36,694 bases of DNA from Falsiroseomonas sp. (lineage in GTDB: Bacteria; Pseudomonadota; Alphaproteobacteria; Acetobacterales; Acetobacteraceae): the NCBI RefSeq assembly GCF_030695085.1, contig NZ_JAUYTS010000062.1, forward strand, positions 1-36,694. The letters are read 5' to 3'. Every line of letters starts with the position of its first letter. The first letter of the stretch is position 1. Shown piece after piece: positions 8,499-18,065 of the stretch. The notes beneath the pieces are model-generated. The model was given only the letters and a program-made list of their open reading frames with translations, was not told the origin of the DNA and made no database searches. The translations under genes and the position numbers were made by a program.

Positions 8499-8987
8499 AT
8501 GCGGCTGGAAGGGTCCTGCCATTGCGGCAAGGTGGGGTTTCGCTGCGACAGCGCGCATCCCTATCCCTACCAGCGCTGCTACTGCTCGATCTGCCGCAAG
8601 ACCCAGGGCGGCGGCGGCTATGCCATCAACCTGTCCGCCGAGATGGCGACGCTGAAGGTGCGCGGCGCGAAATACCTGAAGGTGTACCAGGCGCGGTTGC
8701 GGGAACCTGGTCAGCGCACCCGCAAAAGCCCCGGCCAGCGGCATTTCTGCGCCGAATGCGGCAGCGCGCTGTGGCTGTTCGACCCGCGCTGGCCGGAACT
8801 GGTGCACCCCTTCGCCTCCGCCATCGACACGAAACTGCCGGTGCCGCCGGAACACACCCATCTGTTGCTCGGCTCCAAGGCCGCCTGGGTGGAGCCCTGC
8901 TTCGCCGAGGGCGACCGGCGCCACGAGGGCTATCCGAAGGAGAGCATCGCCGAATGGCATGCACGGCTGGGGCTGGAGAAACCATGA
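8499..8987 (+). CDS. GFA family zinc protein (CENP-V/GFA domain)
   Basis: 162 aa. The zinc-binding cysteine pattern of the Gfa family is complete: GSCHCGKV near the N-terminus, RCYCSICRKTQG around residues 25-35 and FCAECGSALW near residue 86. The named family includes glutathione-dependent formaldehyde-activating enzyme, but most members are uncharacterised, so that function is not claimed. The ATG at 8499 lies four bases after the EVE stop and begins the MRLEGSCHCG segment that defines the fold. The stop overlaps the next gene start (ATGA). Confidence 0.88.
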   Translation: MRLEGSCHCGKVGFRCDSAHPYPYQRCYCSICRKTQGGGGYAINLSAEMATLKVRGAKYLKVYQARLREPGQRTRKSPGQRHFCAECGSALWLFDPRWPELVHPFASAIDTKLPVPPEHTHLLLGSKAAWVEPCFAEGDRRHEGYPKESIAEWHARLGLEKP

Positions 8988-9346
8988 GCGAGGTGGCGGC
9001 GGATGAACGGGTGCTGTGCCGTCTGGACGAGATTCCGGACGGTGAAAGCCGTGGATTCACCCCCGCGGCAGGCGCCTTCACCGGGCTGTTCGCCATTCGG
9101 CGTGGCGGCCAGGTCTTCGTCTATGTGAATTCCTGCCCGCATATCGGCCTGCCGCTGGACCCGGCGCCGCACCGTTTCCTCGATGCCAAGCGCAGCGCCA
9201 TCGTCTGTTCCGCCCATGGCGCGCGGTTCCGGATCGAGGATGGCGAATGCACCTCCGGCCCCTGCTATGGCGAGAGCCTCGAATCGGTGCCGGCGCGGGT
9301 GGATGCGCAGGGGCGCGTGATCGTGCCAGCGGGCGCCGGGCTGTAG
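8984..9346 (+). CDS. Rieske [2Fe-2S] ferredoxin-like protein
   Basis: 120 aa, a single small Rieske domain without TM anchor or signal peptide. The cluster ligands are C51 and H53 in NSCPHIGLPLD and C75 and H78 in VCSAHGARF, spaced as in Rieske proteins. A further cysteine follows in GECTSGPC. Such soluble proteins usually act as electron carriers for oxygenases or as Rieske domains of unknown partners; no oxygenase gene is close. The start is fixed by the ATGA overlap with the GFA gene, making it the last member of a four-gene run. Confidence 0.88.
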   Translation: MSEVAADERVLCRLDEIPDGESRGFTPAAGAFTGLFAIRRGGQVFVYVNSCPHIGLPLDPAPHRFLDAKRSAIVCSAHGARFRIEDGECTSGPCYGESLESVPARVDAQGRVIVPAGAGL

Positions 9347-9520
9347 CGACGGCTATCGCCCATGGGGCGGCTATTGAGAGATTATATTTCTTCCTGTTGA
9401 CGATACAGGCGGCGTTCGTGGAAAAACCTTCCATGAACCACGCCATTTCTCCGCCCGGTCCGCGATGTCGCCCCGCTCCAGGCCATCGCCCTTCCCGCCC
9501 CTGACCCTCGGAGACTCCCC
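9347..9520 (+). promoter_or_regulatory. Intergenic region before the Bug receptor gene
   Basis: 174 bases with an unusually AT-rich core near 9373-9400 (GAGATTATATTTCTTCC) in a GC-rich region. A TTGACG at about 9398-9403 could be a -35 element, but the matching -10 is not clear. A GGAGA lies just before the ATG at 9521. It is probably the promoter of the receptor gene, by position and composition. Confidence 0.4.
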
Positions 9521-10528
9521 ATGACTTTTGCCCCTTCCGGCGCCCCATCCGGCCAGCTGCGCCGGCGCATTCTGTTGCAGACGCTCGCCTTCGCCAGCGC
9601 CCCGGCCATCGCCCGCGCCCAATCCTCCTACCCCGAGCGCCCGCTCCGCCTGGTCGTGCCCTGGCCGCCCGGCGGCGCGGTGGATGTGCTGGCGCGCGCC
9701 GTGCAGCAGGCGCTCAGCGCCGAACTCGGCCAGCCCCTGGTCATCGAGAATATCGGCGGCGCCTCCGGCCGCGTCGGCGGCCAGGCGGCGGCGCGCGCCG
9801 CGGCGGATGGCCATACGCTGCTGCTGGCCAATGACACCTTCGCGGCGACCGAGGCGGTGCCGGTGACCGGCGCGCCATCTGTCCGCCAGGCGCTGCGGCC
9901 TGTCTCGCAGATCGTCACGGCGGAGCATGGCTTCTTCACCCATCCGCGATCCGGCCTGAAGACCATCCAGGATTTCGCCGCCGCCGCCCGGGCGCGGCCG
10001 GGGGCGCTGAATGTCGGCGTGCCGGGGATCGGCGCCTCGCAGCATCTGACCAGTGAATTGCTGCTGCGCGCGGCCGGCGGGCTGCGGGTGGAGCATGTGC
10101 CCTATCGCGGCGGCGGGCCGGTGCTGCAGGATTTGCTGGCGGGGAATATCGATGTCGGCGTGGTGACCTTCTCGGCCGGCGTGCCGCATGCAAGGGACCG
10201 CGCGCTGGTGCCGCTGTTCGTCACCAGCGCCGCACGCCCCGCCACGCTGCCCGAGGTGCCGACGGCCGGGGAGAGCATTGCGCCCGGCTTCGTGCAGGAT
10301 ACCTGGATCGGGCTGTTCGCGCCCACCGGCACCCCTTCGGCCGCGACGGAGCGGCTGCACCAGGCCGTGCGCGCCATCCTGGCCCAGCCGGAGGTGCGGG
10401 ACAGGCTGGCCGGGCTGGGCTTCACCCCGTCCGGCCTCGGCGCCCGCGAATTCGGCGCGCAGTTCGACAGCACCATCACCACCTTCGCGAATATCGCGCG
10501 GGAGCGGGGGATCACGGCGGGGAGCTGA
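9521..10528 (+). CDS. Bug/TctC-type tripartite tricarboxylate transporter substrate-binding protein
   Basis: 335 aa, typical length for the Bug family of periplasmic receptors for carboxylates and related solutes. An N-terminal twin-arginine-like region (RRRILLQTLAFASAPAIARAQ) is a signal peptide. The mature part shows the family opening YPERPLRLVVPWPPGGAVDVLAR, then VIENIGGASGRVG, VEHVPYRGGGPVLQDLLAGNID and the late TWIGLFAPTGTP. The TctA/TctB membrane subunits are not nearby, so it is an orphan receptor, which is common for this family. The ligand cannot be inferred. Its end overlaps the convergent methyltransferase gene by 17 bases. Confidence 0.92.
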   Translation: MTFAPSGAPSGQLRRRILLQTLAFASAPAIARAQSSYPERPLRLVVPWPPGGAVDVLARAVQQALSAELGQPLVIENIGGASGRVGGQAAARAAADGHTLLLANDTFAATEAVPVTGAPSVRQALRPVSQIVTAEHGFFTHPRSGLKTIQDFAAAARARPGALNVGVPGIGASQHLTSELLLRAAGGLRVEHVPYRGGGPVLQDLLAGNIDVGVVTFSAGVPHARDRALVPLFVTSAARPATLPEVPTAGESIAPGFVQDTWIGLFAPTGTPSAATERLHQAVRAILAQPEVRDRLAGLGFTPSGLGAREFGAQFDSTITTFANIARERGITAGS

Positions 10529-11243
10529 CGGCCTCCGCCTTGCGCCATTCCATGATGTGGAAATAGGGCACGCGGCGGTAGCGCGCCGCCGCGTGCGGGT
10601 CGCCGCCCGGCGCGGGGGTGGGTTCGGCGAAATGCGTCAGCACCAGGCCCTGGCCCAGCAGCAGGCCCATGTACTGGCTGAGTGGCCGGTGCCAGTTGCG
10701 GATGCGGATGCCGCGCCAGCCGACCCATTCGGCGCGTTCCTCCAGATAGTGGTCGATGGCGAAATGCGTTTTCTCGCCATCCCGCCGCACCCAGCCATCC
10801 GGCATGCCGGCGGTGAAGAAGGGGTTGAGGTTGGCGATCAGCAGGCGGCCACCGGGGGCCAGCACGCGGGCCATCTCGGCGATCGCGGTGGCGATGTCGG
10901 GGATGTCGATCAGGCTCAGGTAGCTCACCACCAGGTCGCAGGCATCATCCGGCAGCGGCAGCGCCTCCGCCCGCCCCGCAAGGTAAGCGCCCTGCGGATC
11001 ACGCCGGCGGGCTTCCTCCAGCAGCGCCCCGGTCGGGTCGAGGCCGATGGTGGCGATGCCGCGGGCGCGCAGCATCCGGCAGAAGCGGCCCTCGCCGCAG
11101 CCGATATCGAGCGCCAGCCGCACCGGCACCGCCGCCACCCGCGCCAGCATCGGCGCGTCCAGCACGAAGCGGCGGCCGTAATCGCCTGCCTCGCCCTGGT
11201 TCGCGATCCAGGCCGCGGCCGAGTCGCGCCAGCCATCCTCCAT
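10512..11243 (-). CDS. Class I SAM-dependent methyltransferase
   Basis: 243 aa. A Rossmann-fold methyltransferase with motif I LALDIGCGEGRFCRML (about residues 40-55), an acidic residue ending strand 2 (IGLDPTG), motif AEALPLPDDACDLVVSYLSL and the post-motif ARVLAPGGRLLIANLNP. It falls in the Methyltransf_11/UbiE-like group; the substrate is unknown. The ATG at 11243 begins MEDGWRDSAAAW. The frame is open far upstream antisense to acs, but that part is repeat-derived or a shadow and is not included. It is divergent from acs across a repeat-rich region and overlaps the Bug gene end by 17 bases. Confidence 0.88.
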   Translation of the reverse strand: MEDGWRDSAAAWIANQGEAGDYGRRFVLDAPMLARVAAVPVRLALDIGCGEGRFCRMLRARGIATIGLDPTGALLEEARRRDPQGAYLAGRAEALPLPDDACDLVVSYLSLIDIPDIATAIAEMARVLAPGGRLLIANLNPFFTAGMPDGWVRRDGEKTHFAIDHYLEERAEWVGWRGIRIRNWHRPLSQYMGLLLGQGLVLTHFAEPTPAPGGDPHAAARYRRVPYFHIMEWRKAEAVSSPP

Positions 11244-11256
11244 CAAGCCCCTCCTG

Positions 11257-11320
11257 CCGGTTGACCCAGTGCCCGGTTGACCCAGTGTCCGGTTGACACA
11301 GTGCCCGGTTGACGCAGCGC
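11257..11320. repeat. Four tandem 16-bp repeats upstream of acs
   Basis: Four copies of a unit close to CCGGTTGACCCAGTGC start at 11257, 11273, 11289 and 11305, exactly 16 bp apart, with only a few substitutions. Each copy contains TTGAC, and the third contains TTGACA, matching a -35 hexamer. The array lies between the divergent methyltransferase and acs genes. It could be an iterated operator or a simple replication-slippage array. Confidence 0.85.
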
Positions 11321-11351
11321 AATGCCGCGTGCCCCACTCATTGCGTAAGAA

Positions 11352-11394
11352 CCGGCGCATAGGCCGGTTGCGTAGAAACCGGCCTATGCGCCGG
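11352..11394. repeat. 18-bp perfect inverted repeat upstream of acs
   Basis: The left arm CCGGCGCATAGGCCGGTT (11352-11369) and its exact reverse complement (11377-11394) are separated by 7 nt. It lies 50 bases before the acs start. An RNA hairpin this long in the acs leader would be very stable. No T-run follows, so it does not look like a standard terminator. It may be a regulatory structure or the remnant of a mobile palindromic element. Confidence 0.85.
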
Positions 11395-11444
11395 AACGCG
11401 ATGCGCCGAAAAGACTGTGCCCAGAAGACCGCGGGGAACGCCCA

Positions 11445-13384
<1,940 letters not shown>

Positions 13385-13388
<4 letters not shown>

Positions 13389-14155
13389 CCGGGCACCACC
13401 GAACGGGGCACCACCGAACGGCGCACCACCGAACGGGGCACGACCGACTGGGGCACCACCGGAACCGGCAGCGCCCGGAAGCCGGGCCGGGCGAACAGGT
13501 AGCCCTGCATCGCCCGCACGCCGAGGCGGCGCAGCGCCGCCAATTCGCCCGGCGTCTCGACCCCCTCCACCACCGGCACCATGCCGAAGGCCCGCAGCTG
13601 CGCCAGCGTGGCGCGCACCCGTTCGTAGCGCGCCGCATCCTGGTCCAGGCCCATGATCACCTCCCGCGCAATCTTGGCGCCATCCGGGCGCCACAGCAGC
13701 AGCAGGGGCATGCGCGCATGGCCGGTGCCGACATCATCCAGCGCGATGCGGATGCCGCGCCGTTGCAGCGCCGCCAGGGCGCCGGCCAGCGCCTGCGGGT
13801 CCTCCACCGGCTCCATCTCGCTGATCTCGAACACCAGCCGGTCGGTCGGGAAGCCCATCGCCTCGGCCTCCGCCACGGTGCGGCTGGCGCAGCAATCGGG
13901 CAGGCCGATGCAGCCGGGGAAGATGTTCAGCGTCAGCGCCGCGCCGGTCGCGGCCAGGCCGAGGCGCATCGCCTCCGCCAGCGCCTCCCGCCGGATTTCC
14001 GCATCCACCGTGTAGCGCGCCGCCAGCGGAATGGCGTCCAGCACGCTGGCCGCGCCCTCGCCCGCCGGGCCGCGCACCAGCGCTTCCTGCGCCAGGGTCA
14101 GGCCGGTCTCGACATCGACGATGGGCTGGAAGGCGGTGGCGAAGCGGGGGGTCAC
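13385..14155 (-). CDS. Stand-alone EAL-domain protein (c-di-GMP phosphodiesterase-like)
   Basis: 256 aa from a GTG; an in-frame stop lies just upstream, so no longer start exists. EAL proteins hydrolyse c-di-GMP. The catalytic set seems present: E in [13 protein letters not shown] in TLNIFPG, E in FEISE, DD in [12 protein letters not shown] in GAKIARE, E in VVEGVET and Q in MQGYLFARP. Loop 6 is degenerate ([10 protein letters not shown] instead of DDFGTGYSSL), so activity is uncertain. The [14 protein letters not shown] pattern recalls the EAL domains attached to BLUF light sensors, but no BLUF domain is here. The last 20 or so residues are a VVPRS-type repeat encoded by a DNA tandem array. 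Confidence 0.88.
13389..13463. repeat. Five tandem 15-bp repeats encoding the EAL protein tail
   Basis: Five units related to CGGGGCACCACCGAA occupy 13389-13403, 13404-13418, 13419-13433, 13434-13448 and 13449-13463. Because the unit is a multiple of three, the minus strand reads a pentapeptide repeat ([20 protein letters not shown]) up to the stop. The array begins one base after the acs stop codon, so it fills the whole space between acs and the EAL domain proper. Confidence 0.85.
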
Positions 14156-14299
14156 TCGGAATCATCCAATAAAAGATAATCTACTCATATTTTCTTACTG
14201 ATCGCGCGTCGAGCCATAATCTCTTAACCTTTCGCCGCCGATCAGGGTTGCATACGGCGCTGTTGCGGAACGGCGCGCCTGACCGCAGCATCCGGCTCG
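14156..14299. promoter_or_regulatory. Divergent AT-rich region between EAL and MFS genes
   Basis: 144 bases. The half next to the EAL gene (14160-14230) is markedly AT-rich, with AATAAAAGATAATC and CATATTTTCTTAC, in strong contrast to the surrounding DNA. It should hold the promoters of both divergent genes. Several -10-like hexamers exist on the minus strand, but no single pair stands out. Confidence 0.45.
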
Positions 14300-15469
14300 A
14301 TGGCCGAACCTCCCGATAGGCGACAGACCCGCCGCCTGATCCTCGTGCTCGGCCTTGCCTGCCTGGCCTCGAACCTAGCCACCCGCGCCTATGACCCGCT
14401 GGTCGGTGTTCTGGCGCAGGATTTCATGGCCAGCCCCGCCACCATCGCGCTGCTGTCCACCGCCTTCGCGCTGCCCTATGCGCTGGTGCAGCCGGTGCTC
14501 GGGCCGCTGGGCGATGCGGCGGGCAAGCGGCGGGTCATCCGGCTGTGCCTGGTGGCGCTGGCGGTCGCGCTGGCCGCCGCCGCCCTGGCGCCGGACCTCG
14601 GCACGCTGACCGTGCTGCGGGTGCTGGCCGGGGCCGCGGCGGGCGGCATCTTCCCGCTCGCCATCGCCGCGATCGGCGACCATGTGCCGATGGAACGCCG
14701 GCAGGTGGCGCTGTCGCGGCTGCTGGTGGCGGGGCTGACCGGCTCGGCCGGCGGCGCCCTGCTGTCCGCGGCGCTCGAGCCCTGGATCGGCTGGCGCGGC
14801 GTGACGCTGGTCTGCGCCGCCGCGGCGCTGGCCGCGATCCCGATGCTGCGGTCGCCTCCCGGCAAGCCGGAACTGCGCGGGCCGAAGCTGAACCTGGCGG
14901 ATTCGCTGCAACGCTACCGCCAGATCATCGCCCTGCCGGCGGCGCGCGTGCTGTATGCCTGCGTGTTCCTGGAAGGGATGCTGATCTTCGGCATCTTCCC
15001 CTTCATCGCGCCGCTGCTGGCCGAACGCGGCCAGGGCGGCGTGGCGGAAGCCGGCTTCGCGGTGGCCGCCTTCGGCATTGGCGGCTTCGTCTTCGCGGCC
15101 CTCGCCGGGCTGATGCTGCGGCGCATGGGCCAGTCCCGCATGGTGCTGCTGGGTGGCGTGCTGGCGGCGCTGGGCCTGGTGGCCCAGGCGGCGGCGCCGC
15201 ATGCGGCAGTTCTGGTGGCGGGCTGCCTGCTGCTCGGGCTCGGCTTCTACATGATGCACAGCTCGATCCAGACCCGGGTGACGGAGGTGGCGCCGATGGC
15301 GCGGGGCAGCGCGGTGGCGCTGCACGCCTTCAGCTTCTTCCTCGGCCAGTCGCTTGGTCCGGCCGTCATGGGCGGTGGCCGGGCGGTGATCGGCGCCGAA
15401 GCGGCGCTGGTGATCGCCGGCGTGGGCGTGCTCGGGCTGGGTTTCTGGCTGTCCCGCCGCGGTCGGTGA
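14300..15469 (+). CDS. Major facilitator superfamily (MFS) transporter
   Basis: 389 aa with about 12 hydrophobic helices. The region after TM2 shows the MFS motif A-like LGPLGDAAGKRRVIRLCL, and TM4-5 contains LAGAAAGGIFPLAIAAIGDHVPMERRQVALSR, resembling drug or sugar efflux MFS of the DHA1 type. The second half begins after LNLADSLQRYRQI and contains a weaker loop motif (LMLRRMGQSRMVLLGG). The substrate is unknown; efflux is only a guess from subfamily resemblance. It appears monocistronic, with a 250-base region containing a hairpin downstream. Confidence 0.88.
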   Translation: MAEPPDRRQTRRLILVLGLACLASNLATRAYDPLVGVLAQDFMASPATIALLSTAFALPYALVQPVLGPLGDAAGKRRVIRLCLVALAVALAAAALAPDLGTLTVLRVLAGAAAGGIFPLAIAAIGDHVPMERRQVALSRLLVAGLTGSAGGALLSAALEPWIGWRGVTLVCAAAALAAIPMLRSPPGKPELRGPKLNLADSLQRYRQIIALPAARVLYACVFLEGMLIFGIFPFIAPLLAERGQGGVAEAGFAVAAFGIGGFVFAALAGLMLRRMGQSRMVLLGGVLAALGLVAQAAAPHAAVLVAGCLLLGLGFYMMHSSIQTRVTEVAPMARGSAVALHAFSFFLGQSLGPAVMGGGRAVIGAEAALVIAGVGVLGLGFWLSRRGR

Positions 15470-15666
15470 GCCGCCGGGCGGCCGATGTTCCGGTTCGCGA
15501 TTCGCCCCCTGACTGGAACGCAGGGTGAATCAGGCCGCCTCGGTCCGGTCACACCGCGTTACAAAACAACCGGCTGGCCCGAGTCGCAGGAACGAATCGC
15601 TGACGCGGCGACTTTGTTCCCACACCACAAGCCCTGGGGGCCGCCCTGCCGCCGGGCCACAAGCGC

Positions 15667-15707
15667 GTTCCCCGAGTCGCGGCCGAGTCGCGGCCGGGAC
15701 GGGGAAC
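15667..15707. terminator. Hairpin with internal direct repeat between MFS and DUF1674 genes
   Basis: An 8-bp perfect stem (GTTCCCCG at 15667-15674, CGGGGAAC at 15700-15707) encloses an 11-bp direct repeat, CGAGTCGCGGC, at 15673-15683 and 15684-15694. It sits in the 251-base space between two convergent genes (15470-15720), so it may end transcripts from either side, though no T-tract is present. I recognise no gene in the rest of that space. Confidence 0.45.
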
Positions 15708-15720
15708 ACGCCGCCCACGC

Positions 15721-16038
15721 TCAGAAGTCGGTGACGCGGCCCTTCTGTTCCCAGTCGCCATAGCGCGTCGGCTCCGGCCCCTTCGGCCCGCCGATCTCGG
15801 GCGGCAGCGCCAGGCGGATCGGCTTTTCGGCCGGCGGATCGCCGACCGGCGGCGGCGGCGCATCGCCGGGGATCGGGATGCCATCCGGCGGCGGCTCGAC
15901 CGGTGCGGGCGGCACCTCCGGCACCGGCATGCCCGGCGGCGCGGTTGGCGGCTCCGGCGGCGGCAGGGGCACCTGCTGGGCAAAAAGGGTCTTGCTGTCG
16001 GGCGGCAGAAGCCGCCCCTCGTGATTCGCGTTGCTCAT
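15721..16038 (-). CDS. DUF1674/SDHAF4-like protein with a proline-rich N-terminus
   Basis: 105 aa. The C-terminal 25 residues, with PEIGGPKGPEPTRYGDWE and KGRVTDF, match the conserved core of DUF1674, the family of succinate dehydrogenase assembly factor 4, which helps mature the flavoprotein SdhA. The N-terminal two-thirds are low complexity and proline-rich (PLPPPEPPTAPPG, PAPVEPPPDG), longer than I expect for the family. The start is MSNANHEG at 16038; an in-frame ATG at 16047 and a GTG at 16080 are alternatives. It is divergent from htpX. No sdh genes are in the window. Confidence 0.82.
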   Translation of the reverse strand: MSNANHEGRLLPPDSKTLFAQQVPLPPPEPPTAPPGMPVPEVPPAPVEPPPDGIPIPGDAPPPPVGDPPAEKPIRLALPPEIGGPKGPEPTRYGDWEQKGRVTDF

Positions 16039-16120
16039 ACCCCACATGTAGGTGGTCCCGGTCCGCTTCGGAGGGCCCACGGGGCATCGGCGGAGATTTG
16101 CGCGGAGGAATGGACACGAG

Positions 16121-17068
16121 ATGAGCGGCTATCTGCGGACGGCGATCCTGCTGGCGGGCATGACCGCCCTGTTCGTCGGCGTCGGCTTCATGATCGGCGG
16201 GCAGCAGGGCATGGTGATCGCATTCCTGGTCGCCTGCGGCATGAACGTCTTCGCCTGGTGGAACAGCGACCGCATGCTGCTGCGGATGCACAACGCGCAG
16301 CCGATCGGGCCGAATGATGCACCGCGCCTGTACCAGATGACCCAGCAGCTGGCGGCCAATGCCGGGCTGCCGATGCCGGCGCTGTATGTCATCCATGAAG
16401 ACCAGCCCAACGCCTTCGCCACCGGCCGCAGCCCGGACCGCGCGGCGGTGGCGCTGAACACCGGCCTGCTGGACATGATGCCGGAGCGCGAGGTGGCGGG
16501 CGTGATCGCGCATGAGCTGGCCCACATCAAGAACCGCGACACGCTGATCATGACCATGACGGCGACCATCGCGGGCGCCATCGGCATGCTGGCGCAGTTC
16601 GGCTTCCTGTTCGGCCGTGGCGACAACCGCCAGAACCCGTTCGGCATGATCGGCACCATCCTGATGATCGTGCTCGCCCCGCTGGCCGCCATGGTGGTGC
16701 AGATGGCGATCAGCCGCTCGCGCGAATATGAGGCGGACCGTGCGGGTGCCGAGATCGCCGGCGATGCCGAGGGCCTGGCCTCCGCCCTGCTGCATCTGGA
16801 AGGCTACAAGGCCGGTCGCATCAACCAGGCCGCCGAGGCCAATCCGGCGACGGCGCATATGTTCATTATCAACCCACTATCCGGCCTGCGCATGGATGGC
16901 CTGTTCTCCACCCATCCGAAGACGGAAAACCGCGTCGCCGCGCTGCGGGCGCTGGCCGGCCAGATGCGCCCGCCTTCCGGGCCGGCGCCGCGGCAGGCTG
17001 CCCCGCGCCCGGCACCCGCCCGGCCCGGCCCCTGGAGCAACCCGCCGCGCCGCAACCCCTGGGGCTGA
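16121..17068 (+). CDS. htpX: Zinc metalloprotease HtpX
   Basis: 315 aa. HtpX is an inner-membrane M48 protease that degrades damaged membrane proteins. Two N-terminal TM helices (about 7-47) precede the zinc motif HELAH (H131, E132, H135), two more hydrophobic segments, and [14 protein letters not shown] with the third zinc ligand, probably E202. The C-terminus is a proline-rich tail of about 40 residues ([25 protein letters not shown]), as in some alphaproteobacterial HtpX. A GGAGG lies at 16103-16107. A four-codon mini-ORF (ATG at 16110) ends inside the htpX start, which could couple translation but may be chance. Confidence 0.94.
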   Translation: MSGYLRTAILLAGMTALFVGVGFMIGGQQGMVIAFLVACGMNVFAWWNSDRMLLRMHNAQPIGPNDAPRLYQMTQQLAANAGLPMPALYVIHEDQPNAFATGRSPDRAAVALNTGLLDMMPEREVAGVIAHELAHIKNRDTLIMTMTATIAGAIGMLAQFGFLFGRGDNRQNPFGMIGTILMIVLAPLAAMVVQMAISRSREYEADRAGAEIAGDAEGLASALLHLEGYKAGRINQAAEANPATAHMFIINPLSGLRMDGLFSTHPKTENRVAALRALAGQMRPPSGPAPRQAAPRPAPARPGPWSNPPRRNPWG

Positions 17069-17137
17069 GGCGATGGCCGCAACCTGCGGACGGCGCGAGG
17101 CGTTGGGTGGAGCCTCTCCCTTCATGGAGGTTCCGCC

Positions 17138-17458
17138 ATGCGACCCTTGTTCTGGCGAAGGATGCCCCGCTTGATCCGCCTTGTCCTCGTCCAGTGTGCC
17201 GTGGGCTTCGGCATCGCGACGCTGGCCATGGCGGGGCTGCTGCTGGCCGATCCGGGCGATGCGCGCAGCCTGCTGCTGGGGGCCGCCGGGCATTGGTGGC
17301 CGGCGGCGCTGCTCTGGGTTTTCCTCGGCATGACCTTCGGCGCCGTGCAGATCGGCGTGGCGACCATGCTGCTGGCAACGCCGGACCCGCCGCCGCGCCC
17401 GCGCGGCAGGCCGGTACCGGTCCGGCTCGCCGTTCCCGCGGTGATCCGCCGCCGCTAG
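17138..17458 (+). CDS. Hypothetical small membrane protein
   Basis: 106 aa of unknown function. A basic N-terminus (MRPLFWRRMPRLIR) is followed by two predicted TM segments, about residues 15-37 (LVLVQCAVGFGIATLAMAGL) and 55-80 (PAALLWVFLGMTFGAVQIGV), and an arginine/proline-rich cytoplasmic tail. A GGAGG-type site precedes the ATG (ATGGAGGTTCCGCC). It follows htpX by 69 bases on the same strand, and its stop is one base from the convergent DedA gene stop. The positive-inside pattern supports a real membrane protein. Confidence 0.65.
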   Translation: MRPLFWRRMPRLIRLVLVQCAVGFGIATLAMAGLLLADPGDARSLLLGAAGHWWPAALLWVFLGMTFGAVQIGVATMLLATPDPPPRPRGRPVPVRLAVPAVIRRR

Positions 17459-17459
17459 A

Positions 17460-18065
17460 TCAGGGCTTCCGGCGCACCCGCGTGCTCCAGATGTGCCAGA
17501 CATAGGTGGCGATGAAGCCGCCGACGACGACATAGGCCAGCGGCTCCAGCCAGCCCTCGATCCGCTCATACTGGTCCTCCAGCATGTAGCCGGCCATGGT
17601 CAGGAAGGTGATCCAGACGGCGGTGCCCATGGTGGTCCACAGGTAGAAGACCGGCCGCGGAATGCGGATCAGCCCGGCGGGGATGGAGATCAGGGTGCGG
17701 ATGCCCGGCAGCAGCCGGCCGAAGGACAGGGCGACGGGGCCGTATTTCGCCAGCGTCGCTTCCGCCTTGCGCAGATCATCCTCCCCCACCGCGAACCAGC
17801 GGCCGTAGCGGCCCACCATCGGACGGATGCGGTCGGCGCCGATGGCGCGCGCCAGTTCGTACCAGACGGCATTGCCCAGCAGCGTGCCGACCACGCCGGC
17901 GATCAGCGCCAGCGGCAGCGACATCTGGCCCCGCGCCGCGGCGAAGCCCGCCAGCGGCATGATCACCTCCGACGGGATCGGCGGGAACAGATTCTCCAGG
18001 AACATCAGCGCCATCACGCCCGGCCAGCCACCGGCGGCGACAATGCCCGTTACCCACTCGATCAT
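17460..18065 (-). CDS. DedA family membrane protein
   Basis: 201 aa, standard length for DedA/VTT proteins, some of which move undecaprenyl phosphate or phospholipid across the membrane. Family motifs seen are MFLENLFPPIPSEVIMPLAGF near residue 20, GNAVWYELARAIGADR, and SFGRLLPGIRTLISIPAGL with the conserved FxRxxPxxR arginines. Several TM helices follow. The ATG overlaps the stop of the upstream ArnT-like glycosyltransferase gene (ATGA), so the two are translationally coupled. That suggests a shared lipid carrier, an inference from context. Confidence 0.92.
   Translation of the reverse strand: MIEWVTGIVAAGGWPGVMALMFLENLFPPIPSEVIMPLAGFAAARGQMSLPLALIAGVVGTLLGNAVWYELARAIGADRIRPMVGRYGRWFAVGEDDLRKAEATLAKYGPVALSFGRLLPGIRTLISIPAGLIRIPRPVFYLWTTMGTAVWITFLTMAGYMLEDQYERIEGWLEPLAYVVVGGFIATYVWHIWSTRVRRKP

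Noticed and set aside
11257..11320. CRISPR-like array
   Set aside because: The 16-bp units are directly contiguous with no spacers, and no cas gene is present. The same holds for the 15-bp array at 13389-13463.
16110..16124. Four-codon leader peptide gene overlapping the htpX start
   Set aside because: A frame this short is likely by chance; it is noted only in the htpX entry as a possible coupling feature.
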